A DNA stretch of 64,000 nucleotides from Neobacillus sp. DY30 (GTDB lineage: Bacteria > Bacillota > Bacilli > Bacillales > Cytobacillaceae): the NCBI RefSeq assembly GCF_030123065.1, contig NZ_CP126093.1, forward strand, positions 159,001 to 223,000. Reading direction: 5' to 3'. The notes under the pieces are model-generated. The model saw only the letters and a list, made by a program, of their open reading frames with translations, ran no database searches and was not told where the DNA came from. The number at the start of each line of letters is the position of its first letter. Within the stretch, counting starts at the first letter, position 1. Shown here one piece after another: positions 43,259 through 52,703 of this stretch. The translations under genes were made by a program, and so were the position numbers.

Positions 43259-44509
43259 TTGAAAAAGTGGCTTACAGGATTATTAGTTCTCGTTCTACTA
43301 CTATCTACTGTTTCTGCAGCGTTGGCGAAGAACGATAAAGAGAAGAAGAATAAAAAATTCCGTTTAGGTGTAGAGGTTTTGCTGCAGGATGAAATTGAGT
43401 TGATTAAAGATAAACGTGTGGGGTTGATCACCAATCCAACAGGAGTCGATCAGAACGTTACGAGTATCGTAGATTTATTCTTCAATCATCCCGATGTGAA
43501 CCTTACTGCTCTTTACGGTCCTGAGCATGGTGTACGAGGAAGTGCACAAGCAGGTGCGTATGTCGAACAATATACAGATGAAAAAACAGGACTTCCTGTT
43601 TACAGCTTATATGGTAAGACGAAAAAGCCGACACCTGAGATGCTGAGCAATGTCGATGTATTATTATTTGATATTCAAGATGTTGGGGCGAGGTTCTATA
43701 CGTACATTTATACAATGGCTCTAGCCATGGAAGCAGCAAAAGAGAACAACATTCCGATTATCGTACTTGACCGTCCAAATCCGATCAGCGGGACAAAAGT
43801 TGAAGGACCTGTCCTCGAGGATAAATACTCTTCGTTCATCGGTGAATACCCAATTCCTGTCCGTCACGGTATGACTGTTGGGGAATTAGCTCAGCTTTTT
43901 AATAGTGAATTTGGTATTGGTGCAGATTTAACGGTAGTAGAAATGGAAGGCTGGAAGCGGAACATGTATTTCGATGAAACACCATCAGAATGGGTCCTTC
44001 CGTCACCAAACATGCCAACTTTAGAAACTGCAATTGTCTATCCAGGGGCTGCCCTTATTGAAGGAACAAATGTATCAGAGGGAAGAGGAACAACAAAGCC
44101 ATTTGAATTAATTGGCGCACCGTTTATCAATGGCGACAACTTGGCATCAAAGTTAAACTCATACAAATTACCTGGTGTCACCTTCCGGGCCGCATCGTTT
44201 ATACCAACTTTCTCGAAACATGCGAATGTCTTAAGCCATGGGATCCAAATTCACGTTACAGACCGGAATTCTTATAAGCCGTTTGAAACAGGTTTGTATA
44301 TCGTAAAAACGATTCACGATATGTATCCAAACGATTTCCAATTTAGAGCACCAAATGCAGCAGGAATCTCCTTCTTTGATAACCTTGTCGGCAATGGCTC
44401 TATTCGCGCCGATATTGAAGCGGGCAAGACTGTTGAGGAAATGAAATCGGCATGGCAGTCTAGCTTAGATGAATTTAACGAGAATCGTGAAAAATATTTA
44501 TTATATTAA
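43259..44509 (+). CDS. namZ: Exo-beta-N-acetylmuramidase NamZ (DUF1343)
   Basis: Protein of 416 residues with a signal peptide ending near ALA. It matches the DUF1343/YbbC family: LITNPTGVDQN, LYGPEHGVRG, LLFDIQDVGARFYTYIYT and VLDRPNP are typical. B. subtilis NamZ removes MurNAc from the non-reducing end, completing the action of NagZ. TTG start after AGAGGAGGG. The murQ, murR and murP genes that often accompany it are absent here. Confidence 0.92.
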   Translation: MKKWLTGLLVLVLLLSTVSAALAKNDKEKKNKKFRLGVEVLLQDEIELIKDKRVGLITNPTGVDQNVTSIVDLFFNHPDVNLTALYGPEHGVRGSAQAGAYVEQYTDEKTGLPVYSLYGKTKKPTPEMLSNVDVLLFDIQDVGARFYTYIYTMALAMEAAKENNIPIIVLDRPNPISGTKVEGPVLEDKYSSFIGEYPIPVRHGMTVGELAQLFNSEFGIGADLTVVEMEGWKRNMYFDETPSEWVLPSPNMPTLETAIVYPGAALIEGTNVSEGRGTTKPFELIGAPFINGDNLASKLNSYKLPGVTFRAASFIPTFSKHANVLSHGIQIHVTDRNSYKPFETGLYIVKTIHDMYPNDFQFRAPNAAGISFFDNLVGNGSIRADIEAGKTVEEMKSAWQSSLDEFNENREKYLLY

Positions 44510-44751
44510 TTAGTTTGAGGAGGCCTTCTTTTTAGGAGGTCTCTTTTACAGTAGATTTATCAATGAATTGATTAAAGTAGAAAAACTGACTGGAAAAGTC
44601 GAAGTTTGTATTTTCAGGGAAATAATAAACTATTTTTGTTGAATTATGATACTATACGGAAACCGGACGGTCATGCAGTAAATTAACAAAACCTGTGTAA
44701 GGGTTGATCGGGAATAAAAAAAGGGCTTTAGAAGGCCCTTTATTCAATCAG
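44510..44751. terminator. Convergent terminators after namZ and the coiled-coil gene
   Basis: GAGGCC and GGTCTC near 44518-44545 form a G-U containing hairpin with TTTTA after namZ. On the minus strand AAGGGCC/GCCCTT (about 44718-44743) followed by seven T ends the coiled-coil gene. The middle is non-coding. Confidence 0.65.
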
Positions 44752-45582
44752 TTAAATATCAAATTCTTTTCGAAGTCTAATTATATAGGAACTCTCTACC
44801 CCTAGTAATTCTGCTAAAATCTTTTCATTCGCCTTTGGGTTCTTTTTCAGCAATTTTTTAAGCATTTTCTTTTGTGCTTTACGCTCTGTATTCAACATCT
44901 TATTTTCTTCTTTAGCGTTCGTCTCCGCTTTCAGTACCGAATTTTCTACATTAGCTTCCGGCTCAGCTTTTAGCACCGAATTTTCTTCTGTAGTGTCCTT
45001 CTCTGCTTTCAGCTCCGAACCATCCTCAGCTTGTAATTCATGTTGTTGGCTAGTTAATAGTGATAATTCCCCGTTTAACAAATCAAGTTTTTCTTTGTAC
45101 TCTCCAATTAAAGTATTTTGAATTTCATTGGTTGCATTCAACTCGTCTACTTGTTTATGAAGTTCGACAACTTCCTGTTTGCTTTTTTCTAGACTCACAG
45201 CAAATGACGTAATGATCTGTTCCTTAGTGCCAATTAATTCTCTTAGATTTTGCAGCTGCATTTCTTGATCAGCTACTAGGCTGCTTAATCCCCCAATCAA
45301 TGATTGATTTTTTTCATTGGTAGCTTTTATTTCATCTACTTGATTTTGAAGTTCTGCTATTTCTTTATTGCGGTTTTCAAGGCTTGCGGTAATTGAAGTA
45401 ATATCTTCTTTTTTAGCTGACAATTCATCTTTTAAATGAATTTCTCGTTTTAACATGTCAGCCGCTAACTCATTGATACGATTCGTAAGTGCCTCAAGTT
45501 CAGAAACGATTTGATAATTATCACCATTGGCTCCGGTTAAATCATGAATTTGATTATCTACATTGAATTTACTATCTGCCAT
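44752..45582 (-). CDS. Coiled-coil protein with tandem repeats and a C-terminal HTH-like end
   Basis: Protein of 276 residues, no recognised family. ATG at 45582 follows GGGGAGAG; the frame is open from 45648. Residues about 25-205 are heptad-rich coiled coil containing a roughly 70-residue repeat: SITASLENRNKEIAELQNQV and, later, SFAVSLEKSKQEVVELHKQV. Then come degenerate 16-residue units around EENSVLKAE/VENSVLKAE. The last 45 residues (KKNPKANEKILAELLGVESS then YIIRLRKEF) look like a helix-turn-helix. A KfrA-like DNA-binding coiled coil is possible; function unknown. No signal peptide, so cytoplasmic. Confidence 0.7.
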   Translation of the reverse strand: MADSKFNVDNQIHDLTGANGDNYQIVSELEALTNRINELAADMLKREIHLKDELSAKKEDITSITASLENRNKEIAELQNQVDEIKATNEKNQSLIGGLSSLVADQEMQLQNLRELIGTKEQIITSFAVSLEKSKQEVVELHKQVDELNATNEIQNTLIGEYKEKLDLLNGELSLLTSQQHELQAEDGSELKAEKDTTEENSVLKAEPEANVENSVLKAETNAKEENKMLNTERKAQKKMLKKLLKKNPKANEKILAELLGVESSYIIRLRKEFDI

Positions 45583-45815
45583 TCCTTTCTCTCCCCTTTT
45601 TCTATTTAAGTCTAAAATAATAATCATAGGATCCAGCAAATCAATCACTACTTATATTAAAATATGATAGTAAGAGAAAAATTGAATGGACAAGTATCTA
45701 AAATTAATGATAATTAATAAAAATATTTTGTTTCAAAACTATTTTAAGTTACAAAGGTAGATGCAAATGATAGGGAGGATGTTTATAACAAAGACGCTGT
45801 AAGGTTATTTTCCTC

Positions 45816-47108
45816 CTATCTTCCGATTGAATAATATTCAATTGGATATTGGCTGACCTCTTCCAAGGAATAACAATTTCGTCCATCAAAGAGAACCGGT
45901 GAAGACATTAGTTCTTTGTATTTTGATAAAGGAACTTTTTTGATTTCCTCCCATTCAGTAAAGATAAATGCCATTTCAGCATTCACCAGTGCACCCTCGA
46001 TTGAAGAAGAATAGTAAATATCGTCCCCAAAAAGTTTCCTAACATTTTCGATTGCTACAGGGTCATATGCCGTCATTTGAACCCCTTCATCAAGCAGAAT
46101 ATTCATAACACGTACAGCGGGAGAATCCCTAATGTCATCTGTATTCGGTTTAAACGATAGACCTAGTATTGCTGCCTTTTTATTATGGAGACTGCCAAAA
46201 CGCTGCTTTGCTTTTTTAATTAACACAACCTGCTGGTGTTGATTCACTACATTAGCTGCTTTTATGATGTTCATGTCTACATTATGCATAGTAGCAGTTT
46301 GGATGAGTGCGCTCACATCTTTAGGAAAGCAAGATCCTCCGTAGCCAATTCCTGCTCTTAAAAATTTTGAGCCAATACGTGAATCAAGACCCATTCCATA
46401 GGCAACGTCCTCAATATTGGCACCAACTCTTTCACATATTTGGGCAATTTCATTAATAAAACTTATCTTCGTCGCTAAAAAAGCATTGGAACTGTACTTA
46501 ATTAGTTCAGCGCTTTGCAGGTCTGTTTTAAAAATTGGAATGTCAAATGGTTGATTTATTTTCTCCACTACTTCAGCAGCATATTTACTATCAGAGCCAA
46601 TAATAATTCGTTCCGCAAAAAGTGTATCATGGATAGCAGTGCCCTCTCTTAAAAATTCCGGATTGGATACTATCTCTATTGAAGCTCGTCCACTAGAAAC
46701 AGCCTGGATTCGTTCTTTAATAATCCGATTCGTTCCGATAGGGACCGTGCTCTTCATGACAATAATGACTTTATTTGTGATGTGTTCCGCGATTTGATCT
46801 GATGCTGTATATATATAGTTGAGATCTATTTGTCCATCTGTACCCATCGGGGTGCCGACTGTTATATAGATGATTTCACTATTTAATAAAGCATCTCGAA
46901 TGCTGTATGTAAATGATAACCTGCCATTTTCAGTATTCTTTTTAACCATTTCGTTGAGCCCAGGTTCAAAGAAAGGTAGGCACCCTCGTTTTAATAATTG
47001 TATCTTATCCCGATCTACATCATAACAAGTGACCATATGGCCAATTTCCGCTAAACATGTTCCGGTAATCAGCCCAACGTGACCAGTTCCAACAAGGGTA
47101 ATCTTCAT
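45816..47108 (-). CDS. ugd: UDP-glucose 6-dehydrogenase
   Basis: Protein of 430 residues, oxidises UDP-glucose (or a related UDP-hexose) to the uronate using NAD. It has the N-terminal Rossmann motif ITLVGTGHVGLITG, the catalytic cysteine in GYGGSCFPKD and the C-terminal LGLSFKPNTDDIRDSP. Closest in style to TuaD/YtcA of Bacillus. GGAGGAAG precedes the ATG. It diverges from a Fur-controlled lipoprotein and likely feeds UDP-glucuronate to the epimerase at 48588. Confidence 0.9.
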   Translation of the reverse strand: MKITLVGTGHVGLITGTCLAEIGHMVTCYDVDRDKIQLLKRGCLPFFEPGLNEMVKKNTENGRLSFTYSIRDALLNSEIIYITVGTPMGTDGQIDLNYIYTASDQIAEHITNKVIIVMKSTVPIGTNRIIKERIQAVSSGRASIEIVSNPEFLREGTAIHDTLFAERIIIGSDSKYAAEVVEKINQPFDIPIFKTDLQSAELIKYSSNAFLATKISFINEIAQICERVGANIEDVAYGMGLDSRIGSKFLRAGIGYGGSCFPKDVSALIQTATMHNVDMNIIKAANVVNQHQQVVLIKKAKQRFGSLHNKKAAILGLSFKPNTDDIRDSPAVRVMNILLDEGVQMTAYDPVAIENVRKLFGDDIYYSSSIEGALVNAEMAFIFTEWEEIKKVPLSKYKELMSSPVLFDGRNCYSLEEVSQYPIEYYSIGR

Positions 47109-47150
47109 ATATCTTCCTCCACTATAATATCCGATTTTAAAGTTTTATTA

Positions 47151-47244
47151 ATTATACACAATTTTAAAAAAGATTATCTAACCCCTTATTGACAATGAGA
47201 ATCATTCTCTCTATAATTGTAATTGTTAATGAAATTCATTATCA
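47151..47244. promoter_or_regulatory. Divergent promoters with two Fur boxes
   Basis: Rightward promoter TTGACA (47189-47194), 17 bases, TATAAT (47212-47217) is a perfect sigma-A match. Fur box TGAGAATCATTCTCT (47196-47210) fills the spacer, and a second, TGAAATTCATTATCA (47230-47244), follows the start. Leftward, TATAAT (minus strand, 47151-47156) with TTAGAT (47176-47181) may drive ugd, so Fur could affect both. Confidence 0.88.
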
Positions 47245-47294
47245 ATTAGGTACATATAATTATTAATTATATTTTGATAGAAGAGGGGATTTAT

Positions 47295-48476
47295 ATGAAA
47301 AAGAGAGAATTAAAAGCTATTTTTGCAAGCTTTCTAATGGCTTCAACCGTATTAGCAGCTTGTGGATCACAAGAAACGGCAGAAAAGCCAAAAGAGGAAA
47401 AACAAGAACAGACTGCCTCAGAAGATAAGGCGGAAGAAAAGGAACAAGAAGTTGACTTTTCTGCGGTTTACAAAGAAGCACTAACAGAATTAGATAAGGC
47501 GAAAGAACAAAAAGAAGTTGATTTCGCGATGGTAACCGATCTTTATACAAAAAATCTTCAAAGTCTCGTACAAAAACGAGATGCTGAGTTTGAAGCACAG
47601 CACGACCAGCATATTACGGCTGCGCTGAAAGCTGGCCAAGACGGTTCTATGGATCCTATTGTTGTAAGACAAATCTTTGATAAGTTAATGCAAAAAGTTT
47701 TCTATACAACGGTAAAACATGAATTTACTGAAGTTGTTGAGAACTGGGGCAATAAGGATTCTGTAAAAGAAGAAATTGAAGAAGCAAAGGGATATTACGC
47801 AATTTTGAAATCAACTGTTGAAAAGCGCGATGCAGCTTATGGCACAAATATGGTTTCAGTCATTGATGGCGGTTTCGCTGAAATAGAAAAAGCAGTTGAG
47901 GCAGATGATCAGCTTGGATTCCAATTAGGAAAACAAGTAGTAGATAAAACGATGATGAAAACCTTCTATTTTGCGACAGGAGCAATTCCGAATGGCTATG
48001 CAACAAAAGCTGCTGCTGAAGCAAAGGAAAATCCGGAAGTGGCGAAAATTGAACAAGCTGAAGGCTGGGCATTTTACCAATCAATTAGCAGCTACCTAAA
48101 TTCACACTCCCCTGAAGAAGCTGCTTTCATTGAAAGCCAATTTAATTTAGAAACAGATGTAGCGTCTCTAGATCCTGCTGCAGTTAATAAAGCTTTTGTA
48201 CGTGGTTTCTCTAAAGTTGCGCTGGATGAATATGCAGAAAGCTTAGAAGCATGGGGAGAAGATAAGTCCTCAATTACTGCTTTAGAAGGTGCGCTGTTTA
48301 TTGATGTCATTGGTGAAGATATCAAAGGAATCATTGGTGATGAGGCCTACAAAACATTAACGGAACAAGCTGGAAAATACCTCGAGGCAGCTAAAGCAAA
48401 GGATAAGGCAGCTGGTGAGCCTGTTTTAGCAGAAATTCAAGCTACTTTACAAAATGTAATGGCACAAGCGAAATAA
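47295..48476 (+). CDS. Fur-regulated lipoprotein with a duplicated helical domain
   Basis: Protein of 393 residues. Signal peptide and lipobox LAAC, then an acidic linker and two related all-helical halves. The first contains DPIVVRQIFDKLMQKVF and WGNKDSVKEEIEEA; the second DPAAVNKAFVRGFSKVA and WGEDKSSITALEGA. No named family is recognised; the fold prediction would be helical, like imelysin/EfeO domains. The start at 47295 follows GAGGGG. Control by two Fur boxes makes it an iron-starvation surface protein. The N-terminal portion resembles the protein at 52754. Confidence 0.75.
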   Translation: MKKRELKAIFASFLMASTVLAACGSQETAEKPKEEKQEQTASEDKAEEKEQEVDFSAVYKEALTELDKAKEQKEVDFAMVTDLYTKNLQSLVQKRDAEFEAQHDQHITAALKAGQDGSMDPIVVRQIFDKLMQKVFYTTVKHEFTEVVENWGNKDSVKEEIEEAKGYYAILKSTVEKRDAAYGTNMVSVIDGGFAEIEKAVEADDQLGFQLGKQVVDKTMMKTFYFATGAIPNGYATKAAAEAKENPEVAKIEQAEGWAFYQSISSYLNSHSPEEAAFIESQFNLETDVASLDPAAVNKAFVRGFSKVALDEYAESLEAWGEDKSSITALEGALFIDVIGEDIKGIIGDEAYKTLTEQAGKYLEAAKAKDKAAGEPVLAEIQATLQNVMAQAK

Positions 48477-48499
48477 GTAATTTACTTATAAGTGGGAGA

Positions 48500-48530
48500 A
48501 ACCTTGTCATCATACAAGGTTTTTCCTTTT
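48500..48530 (+). terminator. Terminator after the Fur-regulated lipoprotein
   Basis: AAACCTTG and CAAGGTTT pair around a short TCATCATA loop with TTT following. It separates the lipoprotein from the glycan operon. Confidence 0.8.
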
Positions 48531-48587
48531 GAATAAAACGTCTATAATTGGAATGAAGAGTCCAATTAAATAGATAGAGGTGTTAGG

Positions 48588-49535
48588 TTGAAGATTATCA
48601 TCACGGGTGGAGCAGGTTTTATCGGTAGTCATTTAACAAGAAAACTTTTAGAAGAAAATCATGAGGTATATGTAATTGATTGTCTGCATCCATATTATTC
48701 CTTAGAGAGAAAAAAAAAGCAATTACAAACTATTGGCTTTTTAAGAAGTGATCAATTTACTTCATTAGATCTTTTAAACAGGGAAGAAACGATTTCTTTC
48801 TTTCAGTCGATTTCACCTGACGCTGTAATCCATCTTGCAGCCTTACCAGGTGTTGCATACTCAATTGAAAAACCATTAGAGTACGTTGATTATGATATTA
48901 AAGCAACCATCAATGTGCTGGAAGCATGTGGACGAAGTAATGCCGGGCAATTGATTTTTGCATCTTCCTCATCAGTATATGGTAACCAAGAGGGACCTTT
49001 GAAGGAGGAAATGGCCACAGGTGAGGTGATTTCACCGTATGCTGCATCTAAATATTCTGCAGAGTCCTTCTGCCATGTATACCGGCAATTATATGGATTT
49101 GATACGAAGATATTAAGATTTTTTACCGTATATGGCCCCTGGGTACGACCAGACATGGCAATAGGCATCTTTTTAAAAAAACTGCTTAAGAAACAATCCA
49201 TTACCCTCTTTGGGGAAGATAGAGTTCGGGACTTTACCTATATCGATGATATTATTGACGGTATTTATTTAGCTTTAACAAAATTAAACTTTAGCGAAGT
49301 CATCAATCTTGGTTCTGGGAATCCGATATCGATGTTATCTTTATTAAATGAATTAAAGTGGTATTTTCCCGAGATAGACATGAGGAAAGAGCATTCTCGT
49401 GCTGGGGATGTTGTACAAACTTGGGCTGATATTAGCAAAGCAGAAAAACTTTTAGGATATAGACCGAAGGTTAGCTTCCGGATGGGACTATCCGAGACCG
49501 TAAAGTGGGCGAATGAACATGAGGCTTTCCTTTAA
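48588..49535 (+). CDS. NAD-dependent nucleotide-sugar epimerase/dehydratase
   Basis: Protein of 315 residues of the extended SDR family. GGAGFIGSH is at residues 7-15, the catalytic YxxxK is in SPYAASKYSAE and the Ser motif is ASSSSVYG. Resembles UDP-glucuronate 4-epimerase/GalE types; with ugd nearby, UDP-galacturonate is a reasonable product (inference). It starts with TTG after ATAGAGGTG. It begins an operon with three overlapping genes. Confidence 0.87.
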   Translation: MKIIITGGAGFIGSHLTRKLLEENHEVYVIDCLHPYYSLERKKKQLQTIGFLRSDQFTSLDLLNREETISFFQSISPDAVIHLAALPGVAYSIEKPLEYVDYDIKATINVLEACGRSNAGQLIFASSSSVYGNQEGPLKEEMATGEVISPYAASKYSAESFCHVYRQLYGFDTKILRFFTVYGPWVRPDMAIGIFLKKLLKKQSITLFGEDRVRDFTYIDDIIDGIYLALTKLNFSEVINLGSGNPISMLSLLNELKWYFPEIDMRKEHSRAGDVVQTWADISKAEKLLGYRPKVSFRMGLSETVKWANEHEAFL

Positions 49536-50454
49536 AACAATAAAGTTTATCTGTTCCGTGATCATAATAGGAGTCTTTTTTTATTTGACAGTTCAGTACT
49601 TTAATGGTGAATGGATTATGGAGGGAATTAAGGCGATGATTCAATCCCCCTTCACCTTAACTGCCATATTCTTAATATATTTCCTTTCTTTTTGTTTAAA
49701 ATCTATAGCTTGGAAGGTCTATTTAAATGGCAGGCCAAGATTTTCAACATGTTTATTGGGAGTTATATATAGTTTATTTATAAATCATGTATTGCCGGTA
49801 AAAGCGGGTGATTTGGTTAGAATGAAGGTCCTGAGCACTAGGGATAACATAGGCGGTGAGGAATCGGCCCATTCTGTCATTATACTCAGGCTGCTCGACA
49901 TATTCTGCTTAATCGGCTTAACAATGATAGGTCTTTTCGTACTTGGAGTTGATTTTAAGATTCCTACAACGCTAATTACGATTGGATTCATTATAATAGG
50001 TCTTTTTCTGGTAATCGTCGTGCGGTTTTTTCCAGCATTTTTTAAACGGCAGGTGGAATTATTAAAAAAAGGTTTAAGAGGAAAAAATGGAATGATTATC
50101 CTTATTGCTGTCAGCACCAGTTGGGTATTGGAAGCTGCGGTTCTATATGGAACGGTTACTATATACCATCGAGATCTGTCGGTTCTTGAAGCCGTTTTTG
50201 CAAACAGTGTAACTGTTTCAGGGCAAATTTTTCAAATAACACCAGGTGGAATCGCCAACTATGAAAGCTTTCTTGTTTTTGCTTTACGTTTGTTCGGAAT
50301 TACGATTCAAGAAGGCTATACGATTGCCATTGTTACTCATGCAGTAAAATTCTTTTTTTCCTATGTTGCAGGTATCATGGCTATAATCATATATCCCATT
50401 CCATTTAACACCATGTTAAGTTGGATCAGAGTGAAAGGAGTGAGGGGAAGATGA
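49513..50454 (+). CDS. Flippase-like integral membrane protein (UPF0104/AglD-like)
   Basis: Protein of 313 residues with about eight hydrophobic segments, of the lysylphosphatidylglycerol synthase transmembrane-region family. The motifs NHVLPVKAGDLVRM and ITPGGIANYESFLVFAL are its signatures. Some members move or help assemble lipid-linked molecules; the biochemical role is unproven. It starts inside the epimerase (23-base overlap) and shares ATGA with the next gene. Confidence 0.8.
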   Translation: MNMRLSFKTIKFICSVIIIGVFFYLTVQYFNGEWIMEGIKAMIQSPFTLTAIFLIYFLSFCLKSIAWKVYLNGRPRFSTCLLGVIYSLFINHVLPVKAGDLVRMKVLSTRDNIGGEESAHSVIILRLLDIFCLIGLTMIGLFVLGVDFKIPTTLITIGFIIIGLFLVIVVRFFPAFFKRQVELLKKGLRGKNGMIILIAVSTSWVLEAAVLYGTVTIYHRDLSVLEAVFANSVTVSGQIFQITPGGIANYESFLVFALRLFGITIQEGYTIAIVTHAVKFFFSYVAGIMAIIIYPIPFNTMLSWIRVKGVRGR

Positions 50455-51920
50455 AAAGTGCATCAAAATTTGAGAAGGTTGCGGCAAGATGCTGGAATTT
50501 ATTAAATGAGGGGAAACCCTTTACGCCTATTTTTGTCATAGGTACCATGCTGTTATTTCATGTCGGTGCTTTGACCGAATGGTATTCTGCAGCAGCTTTA
50601 TTTCAATCATTTTTATACGTAATCCCATTATTAGTAATTTATTATCTTTTTGATTTTCCGCTATTTTTACGAAATTATCTCTGGGTTCCTTTTGTTGTCT
50701 TTTTAATCATTTGGAATGATACAAATCTTGGACTCTTATTTTTTTCAATTGGGTTATATTTCTTTTTCACTGTATTTTTTTGGGGAACGCTTTATTATCA
50801 TTTAAGGATTGGAACATCCTGGTTAAACTTTACCCGCTTCTGGAAGCTTGTAATGAAAAATAGTGATTCAACAAGTGGAAATGCCCAAGAACAACTTCCT
50901 AAGTTTTTACTCGTATTGTCTCTTTGGGAATCTATCTTTACAAAAATTGCATTTGGTACATCGGTAGAGTTCCTATCCATTGTTATTTTCTACATATTTA
51001 TATTTGTCTTTGCATTAATTCTTCATCGTAATCTATTTGATTGGAAGCCAAATATGTATAGTGGATATACAAGAGAACATTTTGCGGAGCCAGACAAAAG
51101 TATTTCCGATAAAGTGATTGTTATAGTCATAGACGGAATGCGCAAGGAACGTTTTTATGAGGCAAACACTCCGTTTCTTGATTATTTGAAGGATAACGGC
51201 ACAGAATACTTGAACATGGAAACCGTCTATCCTGCCAGAACGGTCGTTTGTTTTTCATCGATGTTTACAGGGACATATCCGATGGAACATGGAATCCATT
51301 CCAATATGGTTTGGAAATTAGGAATTAAGGTCGAGAGTGTCTTCGATTCCTTAAGAAAGGTTGGCAAAAAAGGGAGGCTTTTTGGATGCGCCCATCTGGT
51401 TGATTCGATGGGGAGTGACGTTGAAACCTTTACAGCAGTTATGCATAATGACAAGGTTGACTCTGCTATAATGGAACGAGCCAAGAAAATCATGAAGGAA
51501 CAAGATCCGGATTTGCTTATTGTGCAAATGATTGCAACGGACCAGACCGGTCACAGCCGAGGTGTGCTTTATGATGAATACTTGCAAAAAATCCATGAAG
51601 CTGACGGCCTTATTAAAGACTTTGTCGAGTGGATGACAGAAGAGGGGAAAATGCACAATACGACGCTTTTCATTTGTGCTGATCATGGGCAGGCAGATGG
51701 CATTGGTGGTCATGGTCATTTAGATGAGGGTGAAAGATTTGTTCCTTTTTTTGTACATGGACCAAAAATTGCAAAAGGAAAGAAAGTGGAAGGAAAGCAC
51801 AGTCTTGTCTCATTAGCCCCAACATTGGCCTACTTGCTGGGTGCTCCTTTTCCTAGTCACAGCAGAGGAAAGGTTTTATTAGATTCCATTGAACAGAAGG
51901 ATGAGAAAGCTAATGGATAA
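50451..51920 (+). CDS. Membrane-anchored alkaline-phosphatase-superfamily phosphodiesterase
   Basis: Protein of 489 residues. Its N-terminal 205 residues carry about five or six membrane segments and the rest is a type I phosphodiesterase/nucleotide pyrophosphatase domain. Asp228 (VIDGMRKE), nucleophile Thr264 (PARTVVCFSS), ATDQTGHS, ADHGQ and GGHGHLDEG provide the two-metal site. The ATG at 50451 fits the ATGA overlap and AAAGGAG; the open frame starts at 50421. The substrate could be a phospholipid- or polyprenyl-linked sugar phosphate. The catalytic part is probably outside the membrane. Confidence 0.8.
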   Translation: MKSASKFEKVAARCWNLLNEGKPFTPIFVIGTMLLFHVGALTEWYSAAALFQSFLYVIPLLVIYYLFDFPLFLRNYLWVPFVVFLIIWNDTNLGLLFFSIGLYFFFTVFFWGTLYYHLRIGTSWLNFTRFWKLVMKNSDSTSGNAQEQLPKFLLVLSLWESIFTKIAFGTSVEFLSIVIFYIFIFVFALILHRNLFDWKPNMYSGYTREHFAEPDKSISDKVIVIVIDGMRKERFYEANTPFLDYLKDNGTEYLNMETVYPARTVVCFSSMFTGTYPMEHGIHSNMVWKLGIKVESVFDSLRKVGKKGRLFGCAHLVDSMGSDVETFTAVMHNDKVDSAIMERAKKIMKEQDPDLLIVQMIATDQTGHSRGVLYDEYLQKIHEADGLIKDFVEWMTEEGKMHNTTLFICADHGQADGIGGHGHLDEGERFVPFFVHGPKIAKGKKVEGKHSLVSLAPTLAYLLGAPFPSHSRGKVLLDSIEQKDEKANG

Positions 51921-52686
51921 ACTTAAAGTGATTGTCTTTTTACCTGCCTTTAATGAAGAGGAGTCCATCGGAAATGTTATTTTTAATATACCAAGGGACT
52001 TTCATGACAATGTGGAAGTGAAGATTTTGGTTATTAATGACGGGTCCAGTGATCGGACAGTCGAAGTATCGAAAGGGGCAGGAGCAGACTATATTGTAAG
52101 CTTCCCGCAAAATCAGGGACTTGGTGCGGCAGTTCGAGCTGGGTTGCATGAATGCTTTAAAAGAGGGGCAGACATTGGGGTAATGATTGATGCCGATGGA
52201 GAATATCCGGCTGATCATATTCCTAATCTGTTACAGCCCATTTTCAAAGGTGAGGCTGATTATACAATGGGTTCCCGCTTTTTAGGCACCATAAAGGGAA
52301 TGAAGCTCCATCGTCGTTTGGGAAACTATTGTTTTACCTTCTTGCAGACCGTGTTATTGAAGAAATGGATATATGATGGACAATCTGGGATGAGGGCATT
52401 TACCAGATCAGCACTTCAGCACGCTGAAATAATTCATGATTACAATTACGCGCAAGTTCTAACGTTAAACCTCGTTCGAAAAGGGTTTCGTGTAAAGGAA
52501 GTACCAATACCCTACAATGTGCGTTCAACTGGAACATCTTTTATTACGTTTAAAGGATATCTATCGAGGGTTCTTCCAGCTATTTGGAAGGAGTGGAGCC
52601 GTAAGGTTGAGAAAGTTAATATTCCAAGTGATAATTTTAAATTGGAAAAGTCAGATTTGGGTGAAAGATTAACAAAAATAAGCTGA
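51913..52686 (+). CDS. Family 2 glycosyltransferase (polyprenyl-phosphate sugar transferase-like)
   Basis: Protein of about 257 residues. GT2 motifs: FLPAFNEEESIGNV, NDGSSDRT and DADGEYP with the metal-binding DxD; then MGSRFLG and the acceptor QSGMRAFTR, as in dolichol-phosphate-mannose synthase-like enzymes. No membrane segments are seen. ATG at 51913 overlaps the preceding stop by eight bases; upstream ATGs at 51901 and 51889 are alternatives. It likely puts a sugar on undecaprenyl phosphate. Confidence 0.85.
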   Translation: MDKLKVIVFLPAFNEEESIGNVIFNIPRDFHDNVEVKILVINDGSSDRTVEVSKGAGADYIVSFPQNQGLGAAVRAGLHECFKRGADIGVMIDADGEYPADHIPNLLQPIFKGEADYTMGSRFLGTIKGMKLHRRLGNYCFTFLQTVLLKKWIYDGQSGMRAFTRSALQHAEIIHDYNYAQVLTLNLVRKGFRVKEVPIPYNVRSTGTSFITFKGYLSRVLPAIWKEWSRKVEKVNIPSDNFKLEKSDLGERLTKIS

Positions 52687-52703
52687 TTAATGTAAAAATT
52701 ACA

